Shown here: piece after piece, positions 10,876 to 21,743 of the stretch
Layout of the letters: every line of letters starts with the position of its first letter
Numbering within the stretch: the first letter of the stretch is position 1
The notes under the pieces: generated by a model
What the model was told of the DNA's origin: nothing
Database searches by the model: none
What the model saw: the letters and a program-made list of their open reading frames with translations, nothing else
NCBI GenBank assembly: GCA_958450365.1
Contig: CAUEEP010000855.1
Location: 94,004-158,003 of the forward strand
From: Mesorhabditis belari
Taxonomy: Eukaryota; Nematoda; Chromadorea; Rhabditida; Rhabditidae
DNA: 64,000 bases
Reading direction: 5' to 3'
Made by a program: the position numbers and the translations under genes

Positions 10876-11112
10876 AGTGGTACCACTCCCACGCATGTGC
10901 TTCCACATAGTGGTACCACTACCACGCATGTGGTTCCACATAGTGGTACCACTACATAATACATCCTACATGTGGTACCACTACGTGGTACCACTACATA
11001 ATACCACGTAGTGGTACCACTATGTGGAATCACATGCGTGGGAATGGTACCAGTATGTGGAACCACATGGTTGGAAGTGGTACCACATAGTGGTACCACT
11101 CCGACGCATGTG
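10876..11112. repeat. GTGGTACCAC palindromic minisatellite
   Basis: About ten tandem copies of GTGGTACCAC (a perfect palindrome centred on GTAC) joined by CACGCATGTGGTTCCACATA-type spacers that are themselves near-palindromic. The long open frame across it is a by-product of the repeat. Confidence 0.9.
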
Positions 11113-11125
11113 ATATCACTATGTT

Positions 11126-11816
11126 TTAGAATAACATAGGAGAAATGCCTTACCTACTTTTAAAGCTATTTAGATTTATAAGAACTTATAGCAACTTTAT
11201 CTTATTTGGTGAAGAAGAGATCTTTGCTGAAAATTTCTCGTCTTCTACACCATTTGGTGTAGTAGTGATCTTTGCTCAAGATTTCTCGTCTTCTACACCA
11301 TTTGGTGTAGTAGAGATCTTTTTCGAGGTTTCTTTCACTTCTTCACCAAAAAGCAGAAAACTTCGGAAATTCGATTTCTCTTAGAATAACATAGGAGAAA
11401 TGCCTTAGCTACTTTTAAAGCTATTCAGATTTATAAGAACTTATAGCAACTTTATCTTATTTGGTGAAGAAGAGATCTTTGCTCAAGATTTTTCGTCTTC
11501 TACACCATTTGGTGTATTAGTGATCTTTGCTCAAGATTTCTCGTCTTCTTCACCATTTGGTGTAGTAGAGATCTTTTTCGAGGTTTCTTTCACTTCTTCA
11601 CCAGAATTTCCAAAAACACTTTTTAAGTGGACGAAAGCGGAAACATTTACCGAATCGGTGAAGCTCTCAGACACAGTCGCAAAGCTTAAACATTTCGTAG
11701 AATGCTTCGGCTTTCGGCCAGTTAAAAATCGTCTTCTACACCAAAAAAAAATGGTGTAGAAGACGAAAAATCTTGAACAAAGATCTCTTCTTCACCAAAT
11801 AGTCTTTTATAAAGCT
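11126..11816. repeat. Tandem 255-base repeat with CTACACCATTTGGTGTAG hairpins
   Basis: Two direct copies start TTTTAGAATAACATAGGAGA (11124) and TCTTAGAATAACATAGGAGA (11379). Inside are repeated hairpins built from CTACACCATTTGGTGTAG, between AGATCTTTGCT and TTTCTCGTCTTC. A last inverted copy (11728-11800) closes the block. Confidence 0.85.
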
Positions 11817-12110
11817 TGGGGGCAAGATGCCTGGGGGCAAGATGCCTGGGGGCAAGATGATCTTGGGGGCAAGATGATCTTGGGGGCAAGATGATCTTGG
11901 GGGCAAGATCATCTTGGGGGCAAGATCATCTTGGGGGCAAGATCATCTTGGGGGCAAGATCATCTTGGGGGCAAGATCATCTTGGGGGCAAGATCATCTT
12001 GGTGGCAAGATCATCTTGGTGGCAAGATCATCTTGGGGGCAAGATCATCTTGGGGGCAAGATCATCTTGGGGGCAAGATCATCTTGGGGGCAAGATCATC
12101 TTCGGGGATC
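11817..12110. repeat. GGGGGCAAGATCATCTTG minisatellite
   Basis: About 16 copies of an 18-base unit: the palindrome CAAGATCATCTTG plus a GGGG run. The 5' units are variant (GCCTGGGGGCAAGAT). The G runs are regularly spaced, so the strand could form G-quadruplexes. It is related to the array at 27905-30738. Confidence 0.9.
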
Positions 12111-12184
12111 AGTAATCGCCTTTACTTTCGGACACTGTTGCAAAGCTTAAGCATTTCCGTAAAAGCTTCGGCTTTGACTATTTT

Positions 12185-12300
12185 GTTCATATCTCAACTT
12201 GCAATTGACTGATCTACTTGAATTTGGTATCAAAATGTTGCTTAAGATGTTTCCAAGATTACTAAGGAAACCCTAGAAATCCTAGAAAACTCAAAAAATT
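12185..12300 (+). repeat. Satellite backbone, right end (+), diverged
   Basis: CATATCTCAACTTGCAATTG, then ACTGATCTACTTG and CAAAATGTTGCTTA match the right-hand backbone (CATATCTCCACTTAC...GACCGATC) seen hundreds of times later. It closes the core region begun at 10876. Confidence 0.65.
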
Positions 12301-12330
12301 TAGAAAACTCATAAAATTCAAAAAGAAAGT

Positions 12331-12382
12331 GCAGCACTTGGGGGGGGGGGCTATTTCTAGCCCCCCAAATCCCCCCAAGCAC
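12331..12382. repeat. G-run/C-run hairpin
   Basis: CTTGGGGGGGGGGCTA is followed by TAGCCCCCCAAATCCCCCCA and AG, an inverted repeat of G and C runs with a TTTC loop. Confidence 0.8.
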
Positions 12383-12816
12383 TCCCCGGTGAGGGAGGGG
12401 GTCACCCTGAGCTATCTTGGAGGAATCACCCTTACCTCAAGCTCTGACGAAGACGCGCCACCGTCTCAGGCTCTGAAAAGTCCTGGGTCTCCGAGTTTTA
12501 GAGTCTTTGCTTTGACTGAGCGTTGATTGAGCTGTGTACCCCTCAGCTTTCCGACAATTCCCTTGGCTTTAAAGTACCCGGGTACTTAGGAGTGCCATTC
12601 TCCTTTACCTCACGGACCTACATCCGCTACAGTGGCGCACGGAGGACATCCGCTGCCGATAGTGGGTCGGTGACTCCTGCTTTTTATGACCCCCTCGGTG
12701 TCCATGGACGAGAAACTGCGCGTTTATCGCTCCCAGAGGGTCCGAATCACCTTCCCTTCAAAAAAGCATCGTCTGGCACATGGAGGTTGGGGGTAACTTT
12801 TTTGCAGGTGGGATCC
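12383..12816. other. GC-rich island of unknown origin in the satellite
   Basis: About 430 bases clearly richer in G+C than the surroundings, occupying a core position between two backbone segments. It holds the palindrome AAGTACCCGGGTACTT (about 12574) and an open frame at 12523-12846 without family resemblance. I compared it by eye with 5S rRNA, SRP RNA, U1, U6 and SL RNA and saw no convincing match. It may be a captured RNA gene or transcript. Confidence 0.35.
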
Positions 12817-12835
12817 GGTTTAATTACCCAAGTTT
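12817..12835 (+). ncRNA. SL1 spliced-leader sequence, isolated 19-mer
   Basis: GGTTTAATTACCCAAGTTT equals the first 19 of the 22 bases of nematode SL1. It is not followed by the GAG and GT donor of an SL RNA gene, nor by an Sm site, and no 5S rRNA gene is nearby. It is therefore not a normal SL1 gene. It may be a piece of a trans-spliced transcript copied into DNA, or a decayed SL gene. The match supports assignment to Nematoda. Confidence 0.6.
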
Positions 12836-13011
12836 CCCAAAAATAAAAGAAATTTTTCCAAGAATACTTCAATTTTTTTTCATTTTTTAATATTTTTACA
12901 ATCTTTCTTCGAATTTTCTAATATTAAGTTTTGAAGTATCTTCTAATATCAAAATCATTTAAACCTACAATTTGTAAAAAAAATTTTTCTTAAGGCCAAA
13001 ATCCGGGTCAG

Positions 13012-13330
13012 AGACTTATCTCACTTTAACCTTAATTTTCTCCATAATTTTATTGGTAAGTCGATAAAACAAATTATATATTTCTTTACTGAAATTTAAC
13101 ATAGATTCTAATGAGAGTAAGCTGAAGTCGATTGAACTTTTACATCTTGAGTTATAGACCTTTTCAGAGAATTCACCCTTTTGGAGAAGTAGGTGAACTT
13201 TGACCGAAAATTTCACTATGTTTTTATATTAAGATGTACTAAGTTAGTCGTGGATTTTTATAACGAAATTTTATAAAGAATATTTTACAAGCAATCTGAA
13301 GTCGATCACAGAATTAAAAGTTGAGATATA
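13012..13330 (-). repeat. Satellite backbone (-)
   Basis: CTTAATTTTCTCCATAATTT, then TATTGGTAAG and onward is the reverse complement of the backbone left end. The unit continues through the TTGAGTTATAGACC and CTGAAGTCGATC parts. Confidence 0.85.
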
Positions 13331-13334
13331 GAAG

Positions 13335-13695
13335 AAAAGCGAAGAGTGGCCAGACTCCGCTTAACAATAACACAATTTTTGAAGAAAAAGAGTACTTTTT
13401 GTGAGGTGACGTCCGATTTTTTCAACGGATTCCAACTCTGCAGCTAAAATTACGGTTAGAAAAGTGTTCTTAAAACATTTTTAAAAAAAAAAAATTTTTG
13501 TTGAAAAAAAAGCTAAGGTATCAGACTATACTTTTTTTCTTAAAAAATTTTTTTTTTCTAAATTGCGTAAGAACCCTTTTCTAAACGTAGTTTTGAGTGT
13601 AAAATTCAAATCTGTTGAAAAAACCAGGGGTCACCTAACAAAAAGTACTCTTTTTTCTCTACAATTGTATTATTTTTCAGCGGAATTTGACCACT
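13335..13695. repeat. Long inverted repeat (fold-back) core, copy 1
   Basis: The left arm reads AGTGGCCAGACTCCGCTTAA, then AAAAAGAGTACTTTTTG; the right arm returns through CAAAAAGTACTCTTTTTTC, then TTTGACCACTCTTCTC. A-rich and T-rich runs form the middle. Copies recur at about 19985-20290 (partial) and 25965-26345. It occupies the core position of a backbone unit. Confidence 0.7.
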
Positions 13696-13984
13696 CTTCT
13701 CTTTTGTCTGATATCTCCACTTGCAATTCACGGATCGACTTGGGGTTGGTTCTAAAATGTAGCTAATGAAATTCTATTCTAGAAAACTATAACTTGCTTA
13801 GTAAACTCTAATATAAAAACATACAGAAATTTTCAGTCAAAGTTCACCAACTTATCTGAAAGAGTCAATTCATTTAAAAGGTCTATAACTTAAGATGTAA
13901 GAGTTCAATCCACTTCGGCTTACTATCATTGGAATTTACGATAAATTCGAGTAAAGAAATGTATAATTTGTTTAATAGATATTC
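13696..13984 (+). repeat. Satellite backbone (+)
   Basis: TCTGATATCTCCACTTGCAA, then GATCGACTTGGGGTT and CTAAAATGTAGCTAATGAAA through TAATTTGTTTAATAGAT. The copy diverges from the later arrays and stops where the next core starts. Confidence 0.85.
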
Positions 13985-13989
13985 TTTCT

Positions 13990-14985
13990 TGAGGGGCCTA
14001 AACGGGTCGAATTATCATTGAAAAATCATGAATTAATATTTAGAACAAGGCAGAATGTCATAATTTTGCCACTATTTATGACATTTTACCCAGGAGCAAA
14101 ATGTCATAATTTTGCCGTTATTTATGACATTTTACCCAGGGGCAAAATGTCATCTTTTTGCCACCTTTTTATGACATTTTACCCAGGAGCAAAATGTCAT
14201 CTTTTTGCCACTTTTTGACATTTTACCCAGGGGCAAAATGTCATAATTTTGCCATTATTTATGACATTTTACCCAGGGGCAAAATGTTATCTTTTTGTTA
14301 TGATTTATCCCATTTTATTCCGAAGAATGGGGCCTAAACGGGTCGAATTATCATTGAAAAACCATGAATTAATATTTAGAACAAGACAGAATGTCATAAT
14401 TTTACCATTATTTATGACATTTTATCCAGGGGCAAAATGTCATAATTTTGCCGTTATTTATGACATTTTACCCAGGGGCAAAATGTCATCTTTTTGCCAC
14501 TTTTTATGACATTTTACCCAGGAGCAAAATGTCATCTTTTTGCCACTTTTTTGACATTTTACCCAGGGGCAAAATGTCATAATTTTGCCATTATTTATGA
14601 CATTTTACCCAGGGGCAAAATGTTATCTTTTTGTTATGATTTATCCCATTTTATTCCGAAGAATGGGGCCTAAACGGGTCGAATTATCATTGAAAAACCA
14701 TGAATTAATATTTAGAACAAGACAGAATGTCATAATTTTACCATTATTTATGACATTTTATCCAGGGGCAAAATGTCATAATTTTGTCATTATTTATGAC
14801 ATTTTACCCAGGGGCAAAATGTTGTCTTTTTGTTATGACTTATGACATTTTACCCCGAAGAATGGGGCCTAAACGGGTCGAATTATCATTGAAAAACCAT
14901 GAATTAATATTTAGAACAAGGCAGAATGTCATAATTTTGGCACTATTTATGACATTTTACCCAGGGGCAAAATGTCATAAATAAT
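13990..14985. repeat. Nested repeat with ATGACATTTTACCC hairpins
   Basis: A higher-order repeat of about 336 bases (starting GGGGCCTAAACGGGTCGAAT at about 13994, 14329, 14665 and 14865) contains many copies of a hairpin unit, ATGACATTTTACCC-AGG-GGCAAAATGTCAT. Long open frames here are repeat artefacts shared by all units. Confidence 0.9.
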
Positions 14986-15139
14986 GCTGATAAATTGATC
15001 ATTAGTCATCTTGCACCAATTTCAGTACTAATTTAATATTGTTATAATATTAAATCTCGTACTCTGACTGTGTACGCACTTTTTGGGTATGATATCTGAG
15101 TATGATATGATATTTATTTTGCTATATTCTATCATATTG

Positions 15140-15365
15140 TTAGAATATAAAGTAAACTCCTTTACCGGATTCTTCTCTTGAAAAAATTCCGGTACCGGAG
15201 CCTGATCTTACGAAGCCTACAGTACCGGAGATTTATCTTAAAAGTAATATTAAGGCTTCGGTACCGGAGGCTAATCTTCAAACAATATTAAGTATTGAAA
15301 ATTATATTAAGTATTAAAATTAGACCGAAGTTCTCTTAAGATAAGACTCCGGTACCGCAGTTTAA
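15140..15365. repeat. CTCCGGTACCGGAG-type palindromes
   Basis: Several copies of TACCGGAG / CTCCGGTACCG separated by AT-rich ATATTAAG spacers. Each full copy is a palindrome centred on GTAC. Confidence 0.7.
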
Positions 15366-15429
15366 GGTTCAGATTTTGTTCGAAAAGAATTTTAGGAAAA
15401 ATAAGTAATATACTCCTAACGTCATCCAA

Positions 15430-15898
15430 ACTTTGTGGTACTGCAAACTTTATAGTACTACAAACTTCTAAGTTTGCAGTACTGCAAACTTTGTGGTACT
15501 GCAAACTTTGTGGTACTGCAAACTTTGTAGTACTACAAACTTTTAAGTTTGCAGTACTGCAAACTTAAAACAAACTTTTAAGTTTGCAGTACTGCATACT
15601 TTGTGGTACTGCAAACTTTGTGGTACTGCAAACTTTGTGGTACTGCAAACTTTGTAGTACTGCAAACTTTGTGGTACTACAAACTTTTAAGTTTGCAGTA
15701 CTGCAAACTTAAAACAAACTTTTAAGTTTGCAGTACTGCAAACTTTGTGGTACTGCAAACTTTGTGGTACTGCAAACTTTGTAGTATTGCAAACTTTGTG
15801 GTACTGCAAACTTTGTGGTACTGCAAACTTTGTAGTACTGCAAACTTTGTGGTACTACAAACTTTTAAGTTTGCAGTACTGCAAACTTAAAAGTTTGT
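15430..15898. repeat. AAGTTTGCAGTACTGCAAACTT minisatellite, short array
   Basis: Tandem 17-base units (GTGGTACTGCAAACTTT) interspersed with the perfect palindrome TTTGCAGTACTGCAAA. The same family forms the 2-kb array at 30739-32715. Confidence 0.95.
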
Positions 15899-15900
15899 AG

Positions 15901-16243
15901 GTGCAACCACCTTGCCCCCAACCACCTTGCCCCCAACCACCTTGCCCCAACCACCTTGCCCCCAACCACCTTGCCCCCAACCACCTTGCCCCCAACCACC
16001 TTGCCCCCAACCACCTTGCCCCAACCACCTTGCCCCCAACCACCTTGCCCCCAACCACCTTGCCCCCAACCACCTTGCCCCCAACCACCTTGCCCCCAAC
16101 CACCTTGCCCCCAACCACCTTGCCCCCAACCACCTTGCCCCCAACCACCTTGCCCCAACCACCTTGCCCCAACCACCTTGCCCCCAACCACCTTGCCCCC
16201 AACCACCTTGCCCCAACCACCTTGCCCCCAACCACCTTGCATT
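15901..16243. repeat. CCTTGCCCCCAACCA minisatellite
   Basis: About 23 copies of a 14- or 15-base unit. The complementary strand reads GGTTGGGGGCAAGG with G runs every 15 bases, a G-quadruplex-prone pattern. All six reading frames stay open, which explains the spurious proline- or glycine-rich open frames. Confidence 0.95.
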
Positions 16244-16271
16244 TAAGTACTTAGGTCTTAGAACTATTTTA

Positions 16272-16302
16272 TGAACAACTCGTGCATGCTCGAGTTGTTC
16301 TT
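16272..16302. repeat. GAACAACTCGTGCATGCTCGAGTTGTTC hairpin
   Basis: GAACAACTCG pairs with CGAGTTGTTC across a GCATGC centre. The minus-strand backbone (TTTGACCTTAATTTTCTCC) begins directly after it, the standard core/backbone junction. Confidence 0.8.
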
Positions 16303-19300
16303 TGACCTTAATTTTCTCCATAATTTTATTGGTAAGTCTATAAAAAATTATACATTTGTTTGCTCAAATTTAACGTAAATTACAATGATAGCTTTAAGCC
16401 AGTAAGTCTACAAAACAAATAAATCATTTCGAAAGTCAAATTTTGTGTAGATTCTAATAAAAGCAAACACTAATTGATTCGATTCTTAGATCTTGAGTTA
16501 TAGATTATTTCAGTGAATCACTCCCATAAAATTTATGAGATTTGGTGAAATGTGGTACTTTTTCTGAAGAAACCCCGAATTTTAAGTGCAAATTCGGATT
16601 CTACATCAAAAATTGAGCTTAGAAAAGTGTTTTTCATCATACTTCTCTATCTTCCCTTATCTATAAGTCGAAAAGTTCTGTAATAGGTCGGTCTCCTATG
16701 ACTGATCTCTACACTATATTAGCATTTATCGTAGAATTCAAGGAAACCTTTACTCAATATCTTATAAGGTACTTTTTCTAGGTCCAAATTTCAAGTAGAA
16801 TCCGAATTTGCACTTAAAATCTAAGGTTTGCTTAGGTTTTTTACCATATCCTCACGGTAACCCTGGATTTCCGCCCACAGAAATTTAGTCCAACTTTGAC
16901 CAAGATTTTCCCTATATTTTTATCTTAAAGATACTAAGGAGATTGTGAATTTCTAATACGAAATTTGATAAGGAACATTTTAAGAACAACCACAAGTTGA
17001 TCGGTTAACTGGAAGTGAAGATATGGCCGAAAAGGAGAGGATACCCCTAGAAAATCTGCCTACCCCCCTAGACAAATGTCTAGGGGGGGGTAGGCACTTA
17101 TCCGACTTTGACTCTAATTTTACCTAGGTTTTTATTGGTAAGTTTATAAAACAAATAAAACATTTCTAGAGTTAAATCTTGTGTAGATTCTAATAAACGC
17201 AACCGCTATTTGATTGGACTCTTAGATTTTGAGTTATGGACTATTTGATTGAGTCACCCCCTATAAAATTTTTGAGATTTGCTGAAAAGTGGTACTTTTT
17301 TCTAGGAAAGCCCTAATTTTAAGTGCAAATTCGGATTCTCCATCAAAAATTGAGCTTAGAAAAGTGTTTTTTATCATACTTCTCTATCTTCCCTTATCTA
17401 TAAGTCGAAAAATCCTGTAGTAGGTCGGTCTCCTATGACTGATCTCTACACTATATTAGCATTTATCGTAGAATTCAAGAAAACCTTTACTCAATATCTT
17501 ATAAGCTACTTTTTCTAGGTCCAAATTTCAAGTAGAATCCGAATTTGCACTTAAAATCTAAGGTTTGCTTAGGTTTTTTACCATATCCTGACGGTAACCC
17601 TGGATTTCCGCCCACAGAAATTTAGTCCAACTTTGACCAAGATTTTCCCTATATTTTTATCTTAAAGATACTAAGGAGATTGTGAATTTCTAATACGAAA
17701 TTTGATAAGGAACATTTTAAGAACAACCACAAGTTGATCGGTTAACTGGAAGTGAAGATATGGCCGAAAAGGAGAGGATACCCCTAGAAAATCTGCCTAC
17801 CCCCCCCTAGACAAATGTCTAGGGGGGGGTAGGCACTTATCCGACTTTGACTCTAATTTTACCTAGGTTTTTATTGGTAAGTTTATAAAACAAATAAAAC
17901 ATTTCTAGATTCAAATTTTGTGTAGATTCTAATAAACGCAACCGCTATTTGATTGGACTCTTAGATTTTGAGTTATGGACTATTTGATTGAGTCACCCCG
18001 ATAAAATTTTTGAGATTTGATGAAAAGTAGTACTTTTTTCTAGGCAAGACCTAATTTTAAGTGCAAATTCGGATTCTCCATCAAAAATGGAGCTTAGAAA
18101 AGTGTTTTTCATTATACTTCTCTATCTTCCCTTATCTATAAGTCGAAAAGTTCTGTAACAGGTCGGTCTCCTATGACTGATCTCTATACTATATTTGCAT
18201 TTATCGTAGAATTCAAGGAAACCTTTACTCAATATCTTATAAGGTACTTTTTCTAGGTCCAAATTTCAAGTAGAATCCGAATTTGCACTTAAAATCTAAG
18301 GTTTGCTTAGGTTTTTTACCATATCCTCACGGTAACCCTGGATTTCCGCCCACAGAAATTTAGTCCAACTTTGACCAAGATTTTCCCTATATTTTTATCT
18401 TAAAGATACTAAGGAGATTGTGAATTTCTAATACGAAATTTGATAAGGAACATTTTAAGAACAACCACAAGTTGATCGGTTAACTGGAAGTGAAGATATG
18501 GCCGAAAAGGAGAGGATACCCCTAGAAAATCTGCCTACCCCCCCCTAGACAAATGTCTAGGGGGGGGTAGGCACTTATCCGACTTTGACTCTAATTTTAC
18601 CTAGGTTTTTATTGGTAAGTTTATAAAACAAATAAAACATTTCTAGATTCAAATTTTGTGTAGATTCTAATAAACGCAACCGCTATTTGATTTGACTCTT
18701 AGATCTTGAGTTATAGACTATTTCATTGAATCACCCCTATAAAATTTTTGAGATTTGATGAAAAGTAGTACTTTTTTCTAGGAAAGCCCTAATTTTAAAT
18801 GCAAATTCGGATTCTCCATCAAAAATTGATCTTAGAAAAGAGTTTTTTATCATACTTCTCTATCTTCCCTTATCTATAAGTCGAAAAATCCTGTAGTAGG
18901 TCGGTCTCTTATGACTGATCTCTACACTATATTAGCATTTATCGTAGAATTCAAGAAAACCTTTACTCAATAACCTTATAAGCTACTTTTTCTAGGTCCA
19001 AATTTCAAGTAGAATCCGAATTTGCACTTAAAATCTAAGGTTTGCTTAGGTTTTTTACCATATCCTCACGGTAACCCTGGATTTCCGCCCACAGAAATTT
19101 AGTCCAACTTTGACCAAGATTTTCCCTATATTTTTATCTTAAAGATACTAAGGAGATTGTGAATTTCTAATACGAAATTTGATAAGGAACATTTTAAGAA
19201 CAACCACAAGTTGATCGGTTAACTGGAAGTGAAGATATGGCCGAAAAGGAGAGGATACCCCTAGAAAATCTGCCTACCCCCCCCTAGACAAATGTCTAGG

Positions 19301-20990
19301 GGGGGGTAGGCACTTATCCGACTTTGACTCTAATTTTACCTAGGTTTTTATTGGTAAGTTTATAAAACAAATAAAACATTTCTAGATTCAAATTTTGTGT
19401 AGATTCTAATAAACGCAACCGCTATTTGATTTGACTCTTAGATCTTGAGTTATAGACTATTTCATTGAATCACCCCTATAAAATTTTTGAGATTTGATGA
19501 AAAGTAGTACTTTTTTCTAGGCAAGACCTAATTTTAAGTGCAAATTCGGATTCTCCATCAAAAATGGAGCTTAGAAAAGTGTTTTTCATTATACTTCTCT
19601 ATCTTCCCTTATCTATAAGTCGAAAAGTTCTGTAACAGGTCGGTCTCCTATGACTGATCTCTATACTATATTTGCATTTATCGTAGAATTCAAGGAAACC
19701 TTTACTCAATATCTTATAAGGTACTTTTTCTAGGTCCAAATTTCAAGTAGAATCCGAATTTGCACTTAAAACCTAGAGTTTGTTTAGGCTTTTTACCATA
19801 TCCTGACGGTAAACCTAGATTGCCGGTTGCAGAAATTTAGTCCAACTTTGACCAAGATTTTCCCTATATTTTTATCTTAAAGATACTAAGGAGATTGTCA
19901 ATTTCTAGTACGAAATTTGATAAGGAACATTTTAAGAACAACCACAAGTTGATCGGTTAACTGCAAGTGAAGATATGGAGGAAAAGAGAAGAGTGATCAG
20001 CCTCCACTGAACAATAGCACAATTGTTAAGGAAAAAGAGTACTTTTTGTTGAGTGAGCCCTGCTTTTTTCGATAGATTCGAACTTCTCGTCTAAAACTAC
20101 GTCTAGGAAAGTGTTTTTAAAAGATTTCAAAAAAAAAAAATTTTTTCTTGAAAAAAAGCTAAGGTATTAGACTGTACTTTTTTTTCTCAAAAAAATTTTT
20201 TTTTTCCGAAACATCTGAAAACACCTTTCCAGACGTAGTTTTGAGGATGGAATGCCAATCTGTCGAGAAAATTGGGGGTCACTTAACTGTCACTTAACAA
20301 TAATTGAACTTACCCTTTTGGAAAAGTAGGGCAACTTTGATTAACAATTTCCCTATGTTTTTATATTAAGATTCACTGCGAAGCTATAGTTTTCTAAAAT
20401 AGAATTTGGTTAGCTACATTTTAAAACCAACCACAAGTTGATCGGTCAACTGGTAGTGGAGATAAATAGAAATGAATATGATCCGAGTAGAGTGTACTAG
20501 GATCATATGAAATGCTCATTTCATATGATCCTAGTACAGTGTACTAAGATCCTATTTTGCTCTATGTTCCCTTGGTGAGTCTACAAAACAAATAATGCAT
20601 TTCTAGACTGAAATTTCGTGTAGATTCTATTAAAAATAACCGTTAGTTGATTAGATTATTAGATCCTGAGCTATAGACTTTTTAATTGAACTTACCCTTT
20701 TGGAAAAGTAGGGCAACTTTGATGAAAGATTTCCCTATGTTTTTATATTAAGATTCACTGCGGAGCTATAGTTTTCTTAAATAGAATTTCGTTAGCTGCA
20801 TTTTAAAACCAGCCACAAGTTGATCGGTCAACTGGAAGTGGAGATAAGTAGAAATGAATATGATCCGAGTAGAGGGTACTAGGATCATATGAAATGCCCA
20901 TTTCATATGATCCTAGTACAGTGTACTAAGATCCTATTTTGCTCTATATTCCCTTGGTGAGTCTACAAAACAAATGATACATTTCTAAAC
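16303..20990 (-). repeat. Satellite array, about 735-base units with CTAGAC C-run/G-run hairpins
   Basis: Long tandem units in minus orientation. Hairpins made of a C run, CTAGACAAATGTCTAG and a G run sit at 17057-17097, 17793-17835, 18531-18573 and 19271-19312, always between GGAGAGGATACCCCTAG and CACTTATCCGACTTTGACTC. Units near 20.5 and 20.9 kb carry a different core (see next entries), and 19985-20290 holds a copy of the fold-back element. Neighbouring units are nearly identical, indicating recent amplification. Confidence 0.92.
20476..20555. repeat. Palindromic core CTAGGATCATATGAAATG
   Basis: The CTAGGATCATATGAAATG arm pairs with CATTTCATATGATCCTAG, flanked by GTGTACTAG and CTAGTACAGTG. 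The same core recurs at 20859-20933 in the next unit and, with another centre, at 26641, 27036, 27413 and 27810. Confidence 0.9.
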
Positions 20991-21004
20991 TGAAATTTCG
21001 TGTA

Positions 21005-21420
21005 GTTGCAAACTGAAAAGGCTTTCAGTACTGAAAGGTTTTCAGTACTGACAGTACTGAAAACTCTTCGGTACCGAGCTCTTCGGTACCGAGCTCTTCG
21101 GTGCCGAGCTCCTACATGCAACTTTGGTCTTAGGTCTAACTCTAACTTTGGTCTTAGACCTTTTCAGTACGAAAAGCCTTTTCAGTACTGAAAGCACTCA
21201 AAGCCTTTTCAGGCTTAAAAACCTTTTCAGTACTGAAAACCTTTTCAGTACTGAAAGCCTTTTCAGTACTGAAAGCCTTTTCAGTACTGAAAGCACTCAA
21301 AGCCTTTTCAGGCTTAAAAACCTTTTCAGTACTGAAAACCTTTTCAGTACTGAAAGCCTTTTCAGGCTTAAAAACCTTTTCAGTGCTGAAAGCCTTTTCA
21401 GTACTGAAAGCGTTTTCACT
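21005..21420. repeat. TTCAGTACTGAAA minisatellite, left of the PHD gene
   Basis: About 17 copies of TTTTCAGTACTGAAAGCC and variants, each a palindrome centred on GTAC, preceded by three CTCTTCGGTACCGAG palindromes (21066-21112). The partner array on the other side of the gene (24340-24628) reads in the reverse sense (AAGGCTTTCAGTACTGAAAA). Confidence 0.93.
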
Positions 21421-21743
21421 ACTATATATTCTACTACTACATATTCTTAAAATATTAAGTAAAAGTTTGTTGAGATTCTTTGCTAAATGCCTATTTTATG
21501 CTAAATGCTTGCCAGCAGGATTCTTGTCAGCAGAATTCCTGCCAACAGAATTTCCATTAGCAGGATTGCTGTTAGCAGGATTACTGTCAGCAGGATTAAG
21601 TGATAAAGTTTAATAATTTATTTAAGACAAAAAAGAAATAAAGTGAAAAAGGTTAGTTGTTAAAAGTGAACATTTATCAATAAGCAAAAAATACTAAATA
21701 AGAATGGAGAAAGAGAAAGAAACAAAGAAACACAAAATCGGCA

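Noticed and set aside
10806..11099. 97-codon minus-strand open frame (MVPLCGTTSN...)
   Set aside because: It is the translation of the GTGGTACCAC minisatellite and continues into backbone.
12383..12816. GC-rich island as rRNA, SRP RNA or snRNA
   Set aside because: No diagnostic 5S, SRP, U1 or U6 motif could be matched by eye. It is left as unknown.
14018..14984. Four similar open frames (FMTFYPGAKCH...)
   Set aside because: They repeat with the 336-base higher-order unit and follow the hairpin repeat, not a protein.
15855..16321. Long open frames on both strands (Gly/Trp- or Pro-rich, about 100-144 codons)
   Set aside because: They exist in several frames at once because the 15-base unit contains no stop. 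They are minisatellite artefacts, not genes.
19780..19800. TTAGGC (nematode telomere unit)
   Set aside because: Only isolated single occurrences (for example within GTTTAGGCTTTTT), never in tandem, so there is no telomere in the window.
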